22,554 nt of DNA from the NCBI GenBank assembly GCA_051453625.1, contig JBOZIK010000001.1, positions 69,491,343 through 69,513,896 of the forward strand, read 5' to 3'. Under the pieces are notes generated by a model. It searched no databases. It worked only from the letters and a program-made list of their open reading frames with translations, and was not told the origin of the DNA. Below, in pieces: positions 9,261 to 17,950 of this stretch. The number at the start of each line of letters is the position of its first letter. The stretch's first letter is position 1. A program made the position numbers and the translations under genes. Origin of the DNA: Welwitschia mirabilis. Its lineage: Eukaryota > Gnetophyta > Gnetopsida > Welwitschiales.

Positions 9261-10940
9261 ATATTAGATCTACTTTTGCTTCTACTGTATTAACTATCAA
9301 GGGCATGATAGCTTAAAGAAAAATAGAGATTAAAAACCATTTTAACCTATCTAATGAAGATGACATGGAACTTAAAAACCTACAAGCCTATCATAGATTT
9401 TTAGGAGATAATGAAGAAGACACTTTCAATACATAGCTAAAATAGAACAACTCATTCTTACCTCAAGAAATGGAAGAAAGAAGGTAATTGATAGGATATA
9501 CATGATCATTTTTTCCTTTACTCTTAGATAAAAGGATAAAAATTATCTATAAACTATCCCATATAAAAGCCTTAAGACTTGAAACCAAGTTTAAGATGCA
9601 TTTATACAATGGTTTATGATTGGAATAACCATAAGGAAAAAAAAAAAATAAGTTACCAACTTTTCATAATAACCTTATGAACTTTATGCTATAACATATG
9701 AGAGATTTTTAGTTTCTTCTTCATCCAAGCCATTAGATGAATTTAAAGGAAAGATCTTATAGTTAGTTTTATAGTAGATTTAATACCCAAATCACACAAC
9801 TAGTGGATTTTGCATGTGATGGAAATTTACTTAACTTAACTTTGGATGATGCTTAAGCTCTTTGAGGGATTGATATAAAATAGGAAAAATGTCCTATACC
9901 AACCCTTAAGTAATATAACTATAGGGTGAATGTTGAAAGATATTAAAAAAATATAACATGAAGAGTAACTTAGCCCTAAAAACCTTCACAACACATAAAA
10001 AACTTAGACCAAGGCTTTAGCTAATGTAAAAATGTTAAAATAATAATCTTAATACTTAACACCTTACTCTCATTGTAAAATATGTGAAGCTATCTTCCAT
10101 TATTCTAAAGATTATCCTACCTTACCAACATGTAGAGAAATGATTTATGAAGAAGTTTATGCATTCAATCCAAAATCTAATACTTTCAAATTAACTAGTC
10201 TTTAAACGCTTTTTTAATAATAGATATAAAATAAAAAACTTTCAACCCTATAACTCTCATCCCCACAACTTTTAGCTTAATAATTTTTACTATACCAAAA
10301 ATGATTATCTTATAGATTTACATGGATACTTGAAGAAACTAAAGAGGCCACTAACAAGAATATGGAAAAAATAGTACAAGAGGCCATCAACACAAATATA
10401 AAGGACATCAATAAGAATATGAAGAACATTATAGGTATATTTCAATAAATAGTCTTATGAAATCAAAGATATTAAGGCTTTTTTGTAATGCAAATAATTC
10501 CTAATCCAACTAATATTATAAAGAATTAAAATATAATGACAAGGAGTAAAAATGATATAATTTCTAATAAAGAATCCATTCTTTCTTCCAATCAAGAAAA
10601 AAATCAAATCCATGATGATCATATAAAAATCCCTAATCAACCCTAGTTTTATTTTAGCTCCTAAAGGAAAATCCAACCATAATACAATCAATGAAAATAT
10701 AGAAAATAAACATACAACTCATTGATTAGAAAGATTAAAGATTAATCATACCTATGATAATTATCTTAAGGCAATTATGCAAGATGTAAGCATACACTTT
10801 TTTCTAAAAACATTGCAAGACAATCATAGATACAAAAATAAAATAAAATCTATAAGGAGTTGGTTAAGAGAAAATAAAAAAGAATCATATCAAAAAAGGT
10901 TGTTCATTATACAATCCCTTTCTATCTTAGTTGCATAAAG
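9261..10940 (+). pseudogene. Athila-like gag, copy B
   Basis: Second decayed gag in the same orientation. It starts near 9280 ('ttaactatcaagggcatgat', parallel to 'ttaactctcaaggaactaat' in copy A). It continues with capsid-like sequence, a zinc-knuckle remnant CKICEAIFHYSKDYPT from 10074 (Tyr at 10113-10115 in place of the last Cys), Asn-rich pentapeptides (10231-10290), and LKAIMQDVSIHTFF near 10774, parallel to SINIPF of copy A. It then runs without a gap into the protease. Stops and shifts are frequent. This is the copy physically joined to pol, so it is the better candidate for that element's own gag. Confidence 0.8.
10231..10290 (+). repeat. 15-bp tandem repeat coding NNF-type pentapeptides, copy B
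   Basis: Four 15-base units: ataaaaaactttcaa, ccctataactctcat, ccccacaacttttag and cttaataatttttac. They are less regular than in copy A but in the same position relative to the zinc knuckle and with the same period and Asn-Phe core. Confidence 0.6.
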
Positions 10941-11480
10941 CATCCAAAATTCAAAGACCCGGGGGCTACCATAGTTAGTATTATTTTAGAAGAAGGTGAA
11001 AAAAATCAAGAAATCACTAATAAACATAAGAGTAAATGTTAACATTATTCCATTTCACATATGAAAAATTTTAGATTGGAAAATAGTATTAAATAAATAA
11101 AAATTATGTTGGAAGTAGTTGAAACAACTTTTAAAACATAATTAGAGTTACTAAGGATTTGGTTATAAAAATTGAATAGGAATTTTAACTTATAGATGTG
11201 ATTATTATTGATGTATAACATAATGAAGGATAGATTTTACTCTTAGAAAGAGTTTTCTATGCAAAAGCCGTGCATTATTGACACATGAATAAGAATAAAA
11301 GAATGTCATGTAGAAGATAAGAAATTTATTATTAGAGTCTTTGATGTATCTAAAAAAGATGTGGGAGAAGATTTTAATCTTGAGCAAAAAATTAGATGAT
11401 TCATGCTTATTCAACATCATTCTTTAGAAGAAAGGCTTTTTAATTTACACAACCCAACTATATTTGATGATTTTAAAGAA
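10941..11480 (+). pseudogene. Athila-like aspartic protease remnant
   Basis: KDPG at about 10956-10968, in the context that opens Athila proteases, is followed by degraded sequence in which the catalytic Asp-(Leu/Thr)-Gly is not recognisable. The C-terminal landmark survives at about 11226-11280 as IDFTLRKSFLCKSRALLTHE, aligning with the family pattern LGRPFL..(A)LID. Then come ECHVEDKKFIIRVFDVSKKD (11300-11360) and a degraded linker to RT. The protease would process the gag-pol polyprotein. Stops and shifts show it is dead. Confidence 0.65.
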
Positions 11481-11649
11481 TGTAAAAAAAAATCTTAGAA
11501 AGTCTTAATTCCTCCTATCCATGTAATCTTAATAATAAGCTCATAGGTGATAATTGCAATGAGGATAGAAATGAAAACTTTAAATCTCTTATTAATCATG
11601 ATGTTCAAAATGCTAGAATCATAGAAAACCTCATACATCAAAAAATGTC

Positions 11650-12720
11650 CAACAATAGTGAAGGATAATTCTGATTTGAAACTTAAATAACTATTAAATA
11701 GACTAAAATACATCTTTTTGAATAATGACCTTTAGAAATACTTGGTCAGTAATGGATGTCTTCATGCTTCTTAAGAAGAATCTCTAATTTAAATTCTTAA
11801 CTCCACAATATGGTTAGATTCATAGAGGTCTTTTAGCCATTTTGCCTTTCATTTTTTAGAATAAGATTTATTTCGAAGATAATGCCAAATCTATTAGATA
11901 ACCACAAAGGATACTTAATCCTATCCTTAAGAAAGTAATAGAGTAAGAAATCATCAAATTTATAGATGTAAAAATCATTTGTATCATATCTAATAGTGAA
12001 TGGATTAGTCCTATTGTCATACCAAACAAAAATGGCAAGTGACAAGTTTGCGTTGATTTAAGGAATCTTAATGATGTCACTAAGAAAGAATATTATTCCT
12101 TATCATTTCTAGATCAAATTCTTGATAGGATACATGGCCATGAATATTATTTCTTTTTTGATGAATATAGTGTTTAAAACTAAGTATGCATAACCAAGGA
12201 AGATTAATTCAGGAAAAATTTGATCTTTCTTTTGATACCTTTATTTTTAGAAAATGTCCTTTTGGTTTATGTAATGCACTTAAAACATTTAATAGTGCCA
12301 TAATAAGTATATTTTTATATATGATCAAGGAATTAATAGAAATATTCATGGATAACTTTTGTATTTTTTAGGGGATTCTTTTGAGAAAACCTTAGATATA
12401 TTAATAAAAGTCTTTAACTAATGCATAGAAACTAATCTTCATTTAAGTTGGGAAAAGAGTTACTTCTTGGTAAGGGATGGGATAGTCTTTGGTCATCATA
12501 TTTTCATCAATGATATTTACATAAACCCTACTAAAATAGACATCATTAGAAACCTCCCTCTTCCAACCAATGTAGAAACAAGTTAGATTTTTCTTAGTTA
12601 AGCTAGTTTTTATTAAACATTCATTAAATACTATGCCAAAATTTTCAAACCTCTTTATTATTTATTAGAAAAAGATGTTGAATTTAATTAGAATGAGCCT
12701 TGTTAACATGTCTTTAAAAA
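11650..12720 (+). pseudogene. Athila-like reverse transcriptase remnant
   Basis: The best-preserved domain. Landmarks: RLKYIFLNNDL (about 11700-11730); PQRILNPILKKVIE (about 11900-11941); SEWISPIVIPNKNGK (11995-12040); VCVDLRNLNDVTKKEYYSL (12048-12105), which keeps the conserved Asp of VCVD; GHEYYFFFDEYSV (12139-12176), with the first catalytic Asp region; FRKCPFGLCNALKTFNSA (12245-12298); and IEIFMDNFCIF (12336-12370). The active site reads FMDN at 12345-12356, so the second Asp is Asn (AAC, one G-to-A from GAC). Then NLHLSWEKSYFLVRDGIVFG and NLPLPTNVETS follow, typical of Athila. Stops occur at, for example, 12176 and 12370. FM(D)DF and the NLxLxWEK segment favour the Athila clade. Confidence 0.9.
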
Positions 12721-13150
12721 TCTTAAAATCACTTCCAACCTATAGTAAAAGGACTTGATTGGAATAAAGTCTTTAAACTTATATGTAATGCAAGTAATAT
12801 TGTTGTAGGGGTTGTGTTGCAATAGAAACATGAGAAGGATTACAATGTTATTTTTTATATTAATAAAACCCTTTCACAAGTCCAACTTAATTATACCACC
12901 ACTGAAAAAGAAATTCTTACAATCAGATTATGTCTTCATAAACTTTAATACTATCTTCTTGGTTTTTACATAAATATCTACATTGGTCATGTTGCCATTT
13001 GACATATCATGATTAAGAAAGATTTTAGTTTAAAACTTATTAGATGGGTGTTGTTAATGTAAGAATTTAACTTAATTATCATTGATAAAGAAGAAAAACA
13101 TCATTGTGTTACTAACCATTTATATCAAGAATGCCTCATGAATAAAATTC
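12721..13150 (+). pseudogene. Athila-like RNase H remnant
   Basis: ICNASNIVVGVVLQ (12781-12822) corresponds to the DAS-type start of gypsy RNase H, with both conserved Asp replaced by Asn, each a possible G-to-A change. YINKTLSQVQLNYTTTEKEI (12856-12915) keeps the well-known TTTEKE box. YYLLGFYINIYIGHVAI (12950-13002) has Gly before the usual His. A stop follows LCHL-like sequence at about 12946. This domain would remove the RNA strand during reverse transcription; the missing acidic residues mean no activity. Confidence 0.85.
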
Positions 13151-13569
13151 CTTTTTTTTTCATATCTTTCTATCCAAGATAATTTTCTACATAAAGCAAT
13201 ATTTTTCATTATACATTTTAATTTCATCTCTTCTAAACATACTATTTGATGATATGCTAATATTATTAATTATCTTATTACTTTGAAAACTCCTTAACAT
13301 TGGATTCACAATTAGAGAAAATTGTTTTTTATATAATAGAAGAGTTAAGTGACATGAACCTTATCTCTATTAAAGATATAAATATTAAAGCATGTTCAAA
13401 TATGTGCTAGAGTGGGATTAATATGATATCCTTATTCTTTATCATGGTGGTGTGTGTGAAGGTCATTTTAGTGGCTAAATGACTTCTATATAAATCCTTT
13501 ATATAGGTTTTTACTAGCCTCCCCTCTTTAAAGATTTATTTGTTTTTACAAGAAAATTTTCTGCTTGTT

Positions 13570-13579
13570 NNNNNNNNNN
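13570..13579. other. Assembly gap, 10 N, in integrase zinc finger
   Basis: Ten Ns between the Cys after 'ttttctgcttgtt' and the 'gacatgtcacttcaacc' that follows. By the usual spacing, about ten codons should lie here, so the true gap is probably longer than ten bases. Confidence 0.95.
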
Positions 13580-14005
13580 AGACATGTCACTTCAACCTAT
13601 TTTAGAATGTAAGATTATTGATTATTAGGATATAGACATCATAGGACCTTTGACACCATCTTATTATAATAAAAATTACATCATAGTGACTATGAATTAT
13701 GTGACCAAAAGGGTAGAAGTCATTTTGAAAATAAAAAATGATACCAAAATTATATTTTTTCCCTTAGATATAATATTTTTCATAGATTTTACTTTTCTAG
13801 AATCTTGGTTAGCAACTAAGGCACTTATTTTATAAATAAGGTTCTTAGGACACTTCTCCTCTCTTTTAGAATTAAGCATAAAATAACAAATACTTATCAT
13901 TCTCAAATCAATGATCAAGATAAAATGCAAATAAGGAAAGAAAGAGAACTCTTTAAAAAATAATCTCCTAAAATAGGAAGTCTTAGTTTGTCAAACTTCA
14001 TAATG

Positions 14006-14197
14006 TACTTTGGACTTACCATACTACTTGGTATAATTCAGTTGGTTTTTTNNNNNNNNNNNNNNNNNNNNNNNNNNNNNNNNNNNNNNNNNNNNNNNNN
14101 NNNNNNNNNNNNNNNNNNNNNNNNNNNNNNNNNNNNNNNNNNNNNNNNNNNTACTTTGGACTTACCATACTACTTGGTATAATTCAGTTGGTTTTTT
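14006..14197. other. 100-N gap flanked by an exact 46-bp direct duplication
   Basis: 14006-14051 and 14152-14197 are identical (both begin tactttggacttaccat and end gttggtttttt), and 100 Ns lie between them (14052-14151). The duplicated piece encodes one integrase segment that should occur once. The simplest reading is that two overlapping contig ends were scaffolded without merging, so the true sequence is about 146 bases shorter here. Confidence 0.9.
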
Positions 14198-14610
14198 CCC
14201 TTATGAACTTGTGTAAAGCTTGTGTTCTTCTCATTGATGTATGCTATAATTCCTATAAAATCATTTATTAACTTAATGTTATGAATTTTAATGATAATCC
14301 TTAGAATAAATTAGTCCAACTTCAACATCTTAATGAGAAATGGAATCATGATATTCATAGATAACTCATCCCAAAAGCTTAAGCAGAATGTTACCATAAC
14401 AAAAAGCTTATGTTTAAATCTTTTTAACTTAGTTAGCTGGTTTTATTATTTAATTCCCAATTTCATCTTCTTCTAAATGGCTAGGCCCTTACCAGATAGA
14501 GAAAAAACAAATTAATGGCTTTATTAAGATTTCCAATTTAAACACTTATAAAAGCTTCAAAGTAAATGATCAACAGATGACATTATCTCAATAACCTAAT
14601 GGTTTTCTTT

Positions 14611-15190
14611 ATACTATGAATATGATTTGTAAGATTAACTTTTATCATTCATCATAGCTACAAGAATAGCAGTAGATTAGCCAATAGAAAATTAGGTTAT
14701 GATTGCAATTCAGATGAAAAATAAAGGTGGCTAATATTTATGTATTTGTATTAATGATATGGTCAGGATTAATCTATTACCAATTGTTTGTTTGCCATAA
14801 GGGAAAATAATTTACCTTAGTAATTAAATCTTAAGTTATAATTTAAAATTATTACCTTTAAGGGTTCAATCCATATCCTAAGCTACCCTACCTTTTATTA
14901 ATAGCCTTGATGATAATGATATATTTGTAGACATATTGTATTACTTTCTTAAAAAGGGATTTGTATTATCCAAAACACTTGAACCATCTTAACTAATTAT
15001 GTGAAATTTCTATAAGCATTATTTTTTTAGTAAGTTTGAACTAAATCAACATTAATAATCTAGTTATATGTGGAAAAAGCATGAAAGAATATTCAAAAGA
15101 AATGAAATGCCATTATAAGAAATTGAACTCAAGACCCTTGATATACCTCCTTAGTATCAATCTCCATGACTAGTGAAGATAGGGTACTTA
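14611..15190. other. Post-pol region, nothing recognised
   Basis: AT-rich, no credible frame. A 3' LTR for the Athila-like element is expected here or beyond, but I could not match it to 5110-6499. If the site at 15192 is a PBS, some of this stretch would be the LTR of another element. Confidence 0.4.
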
Positions 15191-15191
15191 C

Positions 15192-15203
15192 TAGTATCAA
15201 AGC
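15192..15203 (+). other. Possible second primer-binding site, tRNA-iMet type
   Basis: tagtatcaaagc differs from the common tRNA-iMet complement TGGTATCAGAGC at two places, both G-to-A. The context 'gggtacttac' just before it could be a decayed LTR end. There is no paired LTR, so this rests on twelve bases. Confidence 0.35.
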
Positions 15204-15239
15204 TAAAGGGTTTTATTAAGAGGAAGTATAGACATACAG

Positions 15240-15720
15240 AAAGAATTAATAAGGGTTAATGGGTGTTACATTAATAAAGGTAGGCTTGTGAGGGCATGAA
15301 AGATCTGCACAAAGATAAGTAAGAGTAATACATAGAGCTACCAAAGGAATGTTGAATTCTATGGAAGTACAGAGAAAGGGTGGTGTAGAGGGGTGAATGA
15401 AACCTAGTGGCCGACATAGGCTAAAGACAAAGGAGGTTATGCAGAGCATCATAGTATGTAAAAGTATGGGTAGTTAGGAGGGTGCTAGCTTAAAAAAATA
15501 AGGCACCTACAAGGGCACTAGTAGTAGTTGAGGACATAAAGCATTGCATAGAGTTGATGCTAGAGAGTGAGAGGGAGAGGATGGAGATGGAAGCAAGTGG
15601 AATAGTAGTAAAAATATGGATACTAAATAGAGAGGTGAACAGGTGATGGTTCTAGGGAATTGCGTTATCATGGGCAGAGGCCCAGGGAGCCTTCTAGACA
15701 CTACATTCCTTGACTTATCA
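15240..15720. other. G/A-rich, higher-GC island
   Basis: About 480 bases with many ggag, gagg and agggtg runs, visibly richer in G than the surroundings. Minus-strand frames here (for example 15246-15452 and 15507-15701) are open only because the complement is C/T-rich; they are Pro/Ser/Leu/Cys-rich and not recognisable. On the plus strand, stops interrupt all frames. It may be the leader or internal region of an element primed at 15192. Confidence 0.5.
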
Positions 15721-16011
15721 CTCCTATGAGAAAGGAAAATTAAATAATGAAGGCAAAAAAAATAGAAATTTTACTTAGCAGATCCACAAGAATAGGGTTG
15801 CTTTTAGATGAATCATTATCTTATAGCTATGTAGATAATTAGAATTAGCATTAAAAATAATTCTTTAGCATTGTTCCTTCTTTGAATTCAAGGAGAACAC
15901 TAGACGTAGCTATAAATATGAGAAGGAGAAATCAAATGTTTATAAGAATTAAGATGTACAATTGAAGGCTCTCAGTTTACCAATTAAGATAGAAAAATTG
16001 CCAAGAAAAAA
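15721..16011. other. Intergenic, nothing recognised
   Basis: AT-rich sequence between the G/A-rich island and the LTR element; no frame or repeat seen. Confidence 0.4.
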
Positions 16012-16293
16012 TGATGTGATCCAATAATTCTATTTTATATTTTTCTATTTAACATATTTCCCTATTTTTTCTTTAGTTCTACATTGCTTAGTAATTTCTT
16101 TTAAAAGGACTTATGTCCTTAAAATAAGTGGCCTATTTACTATTTTAAATACATGAAATAAAGAATTAAATGCTTATATTTGAAAGATAATCATCCTCAA
16201 AGTGATTAAATAAATGTTTGATCCCCTCAAAGTGGTTACTCTACTTTCCATTCCTATGTTCTGTATTGCATAATTATGCCTAGGTTCACAACA
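16012..16293 (+). repeat. 5' LTR of the small element (282 bp)
   Basis: Shares with the 3' LTR the blocks 'atttaacatattt', 'ttttctttagt', 'attgctta', 'gacttatgtcct', 'ataagtgg', 'tatttaaaagataat'-like, 'aaagtgatta' and 'cctatgtt..gcata', in order. It contains two copies of a 29-bp unit beginning cctcaaagtg (from 16195 and about 16223). Confidence 0.75.
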
Positions 16294-16295
16294 TT

Positions 16296-16307
16296 TGATA
16301 TTAAAGC
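16296..16307 (+). other. Primer-binding site, tRNA-iMet type
   Basis: tgatattaaagc against TGGTATCAGAGC: three differences, all G-to-A or C-to-T. It sits two bases after the LTR end, the expected place. Confidence 0.7.
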
Positions 16308-16574
16308 TATGGCTTTGTTGACACACAAATACATACACAAAAGGAAAAGATGTATGATGGGCTAAAGATTATATTAAAAGGATACAGAACAAACTTTAAT
16401 ATATGAGGTTTTTGCCACTATTGCCCTTAAGGATCTAAAAAAGATAATTATTAGATTGAGTCTTTAAGTGGGAAACTCAACATCCTAGTCTGGAGAATTT
16501 TTCATGGATCATTTAATATGCTAGAATAGTAGAGAAGAATTAATTACAAAAATGATGATTCATATAATGAGTAA

Positions 16575-16815
16575 ATAATAATAGCTCAAGTCCATCTTGA
16601 ACTTGTATACAACCGAGGATTTGAATCACCAAAGAGGGAGACTGAAGAATTGGATTCACCTAAATATGCTAAAGATTTTGAGATGCAAAAGAGAAAAATT
16701 CAAGATTTGGAGTCATAGAAGAAAAACATTCAAGATTTACAATCTTAAAAAACACAAACTAAAGATTTGTATATGAGAAGAAAGAGTTTGAGACTCATAA
16801 GGGTCTTGAAATAGT
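16575..16815 (+). pseudogene. Coiled-coil-like reading frame inside the small element
   Basis: In one frame, 16575 to about 16812 has only two stops: TAG at 16716-16718 and TAA at 16746-16748, exactly 30 bases apart. It includes VHLELVYNRGFESPKRE (from 16590) and then a Glu/Lys/Gln-rich tract with repeated (K/N)IQDL(E/Q)S units (16695-16715 and 16725-16745). Both stops sit at the same place in the repeat, directly after the Ser, and each is one C-to-T from a Gln codon. The period of ten residues and the charge pattern suggest a coiled coil. It might derive from gag or a non-canonical ORF of the element; I do not recognise the family. No zinc knuckle is seen. Confidence 0.45.
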
Positions 16816-17185
16816 AAAGCCTTATGAAAAGGAAAGTAAATAAGATGTAATAGGATGTGGTCTTAATCTTCTAGATTTGGATACAAATGCTCTAATAAGA
16901 ATTATATAGAACATTAGAGAACATACAATTTAGGGCAAAAAATGTAGAGCACTCATAAAATGGATGGAATAAAAGTTTTATGTGGGTGATAAAGAATAGT
17001 ATAGTGTTGAATGTATTTTTTAGTCAAATATTTGACCCCCACCTATAAATACTCTTTGATTTGCATAATAAATATATAGATGACATAATGCTTCTAACAG
17101 AGTTGAAATTGAAGGCATATAAGAGTATCTTTACAAGCTTAAAGAATAAGTTATAGATTAACAACCTTGAGGATAAGGTTGCTTT

Positions 17186-17199
17186 GAAGAAGGATGGAA
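17186..17199 (+). other. Polypurine tract
   Basis: gaagaaggatggaa directly precedes the 3' LTR; it is all purine except one T, and is in the position where plus-strand DNA synthesis is primed. Confidence 0.65.
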
Positions 17200-17509
17200 T
17201 GATATGACCTATAGTTTTATTTTATGTTTTGTTATTTAACATATTTTCTTGATTTTTCTTTAGTCCCAGATTGCTTAAGAATTTTTATTAAAAAGACTTA
17301 TGTCCTATAAATAAGTGGCTTATGTATTATTTTAAAGGCATGGAATAAAAACTTAAATGGTTATATTTAAAAGATAATTACCCTTGAAGTGATTATTAGA
17401 GGCTACTAACCCTTAAAGTGATTAAATGAAGGCTTAATTCCCTTGAAGTTCTCACTTTACTTTCAATGCCTATGTTACATTTTGCATAGTTACAACTGAG
17501 TTTGTAACA
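17200..17509 (+). repeat. 3' LTR of the small element (310 bp)
   Basis: Homologous to 16012-16293 but 28 bases longer. The difference falls in a tandem repeat: three units beginning ccctt(g/a)aag (17381, 17410 and 17440) against two in the 5' LTR. Confidence 0.75.
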
Positions 17510-17950
17510 TAGAAATGCTAAGAGGAAAGCATAGGATAACAACAAATTACACAAGCAGGGAAAACAGAGGCATGCAAATAGGAGAGAAAAAGGAGGTTGT
17601 CTTGCAGAGAACACATGAGTAAGTTAAGCTAATTAGTGAAGAGATGGAACAGAGCAAAATATGATGAGGTAAGGAGGTACCGAAGTGAGGATAATGGATG
17701 TCAATGAGCTAATAGCAAAAGATCAGGTGCACAGTGAGGCAAGAGAATGGTCAAGATGGTGCACATAATGAGGGAGGGATCTAGGTGATAGATGATAAGA
17801 GATGATGTGTTTACCCCTAGGGACAACATTGCCTAGAATACACTAGCAATGTAAGGAACAAGTGATAAACATTAATGATAGGTAGGTGGGCTTCAGACAA
17901 GGCCAGTAGAGATGGGAGAAACCAAATGAGTCTCAAAGAAAATTTCAATA
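17510..17950. other. Second G/A-rich, higher-GC island
   Basis: Compositionally like 15240-15720: runs of ggaggt, gaggat and gggaggga and few T tracts. A minus-strand open frame (17396-17614) crosses the 3' LTR border and is a compositional shadow. No protein family is recognised in any frame. Confidence 0.5.

Larger units (their letters stand above)
13380..14610 (+). pseudogene. Athila-like integrase remnant
   Basis: Zinc-binding N-terminus: YHGGVCEGHFSG (13432-13466) and GFY-PPLFKDLFVF (13506-13546), then a 10-N gap where the Cys pair should be. Catalytic core: LECKIIDY-DIDIIGPLTPS (13607-13660), with the first core Asp at 13635-13637, then NYIIVTMNYVTKRVEVI. The second core Asp cannot be identified. 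FRIKHKITNTYHSQINDQDK (about 13866-13924) corresponds to the region of the core Glu. VLWTYHTTWYNSVGFFPYELV follows but is split by the 100-N gap and a 46-bp duplication. C-terminus: NSQFHLLLNG-ALTR (14450-14500) is GPY/F-type, then SFKVNDQQMTLSQ (14554-14592), which closes Athila-type pol. No env-like frame follows. Confidence 0.85.
16012..17509 (+). mobile_element. Small LTR retrotransposon, about 1.5 kb, non-autonomous
   Basis: Complete terminal structure: 5' LTR 16012-16293, PBS 16296-16307, internal region of about 0.9 kb, polypurine tract 17186-17199 and 3' LTR 17200-17509. The LTRs begin tgat and end aaca, i.e. TG..CA. The segment just before the 3' LTR (accttgaggataaggttgc, then gaagaaggatggaa) looks like the 3' end of Ty3/gypsy chromovirus-type elements. 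The internal region is far too short for pol and contains none of its motifs, but carries a short coiled-coil-like frame. The element is old: the LTRs match by roughly three-quarters by eye. A target-site duplication could not be established (poly-A on the left, 'tagaa' on the right). Confidence 0.75.

Noticed and set aside
8252-10691. Minus-strand open frames at 8252-8434 and 10455-10691
   Set aside because: They lie opposite the same segment of gag copies A and B and resemble each other only because the copies are homologous; they are antisense shadows without a recognisable domain.
11205-12080. Minus-strand open frames at 11205-11420, 11495-11713, 11833-12045 and 11868-12080
   Set aside because: All are opposite the recognisable plus-strand protease/RT remnant and have no family features.
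12186-13835. Short plus-strand open frames at 12186-12371 and 13650-13835 as separate small genes
   Set aside because: They are in-frame pieces of the decayed RT and integrase, not independent genes.
13697-13930. Minus-strand open frame at 13697-13930
   Set aside because: Antisense to the integrase core; no motif.
13988-14182. Plus-strand frame at 13988-14182
   Set aside because: It runs through 100 Ns and a duplicated contig end, so the frame is artificial.
16007-17515. Target-site duplication for the small LTR element
   Set aside because: The left flank is a poly-A run and the right flank is tagaa; a partial agaaa match is not convincing.
15246-17614. Minus-strand open frames in the G/A-rich islands (15246-15452, 15507-15701, 17396-17614)
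   Set aside because: Open because the complement is C/T-rich; the peptides are low-complexity, and one crosses an LTR border.
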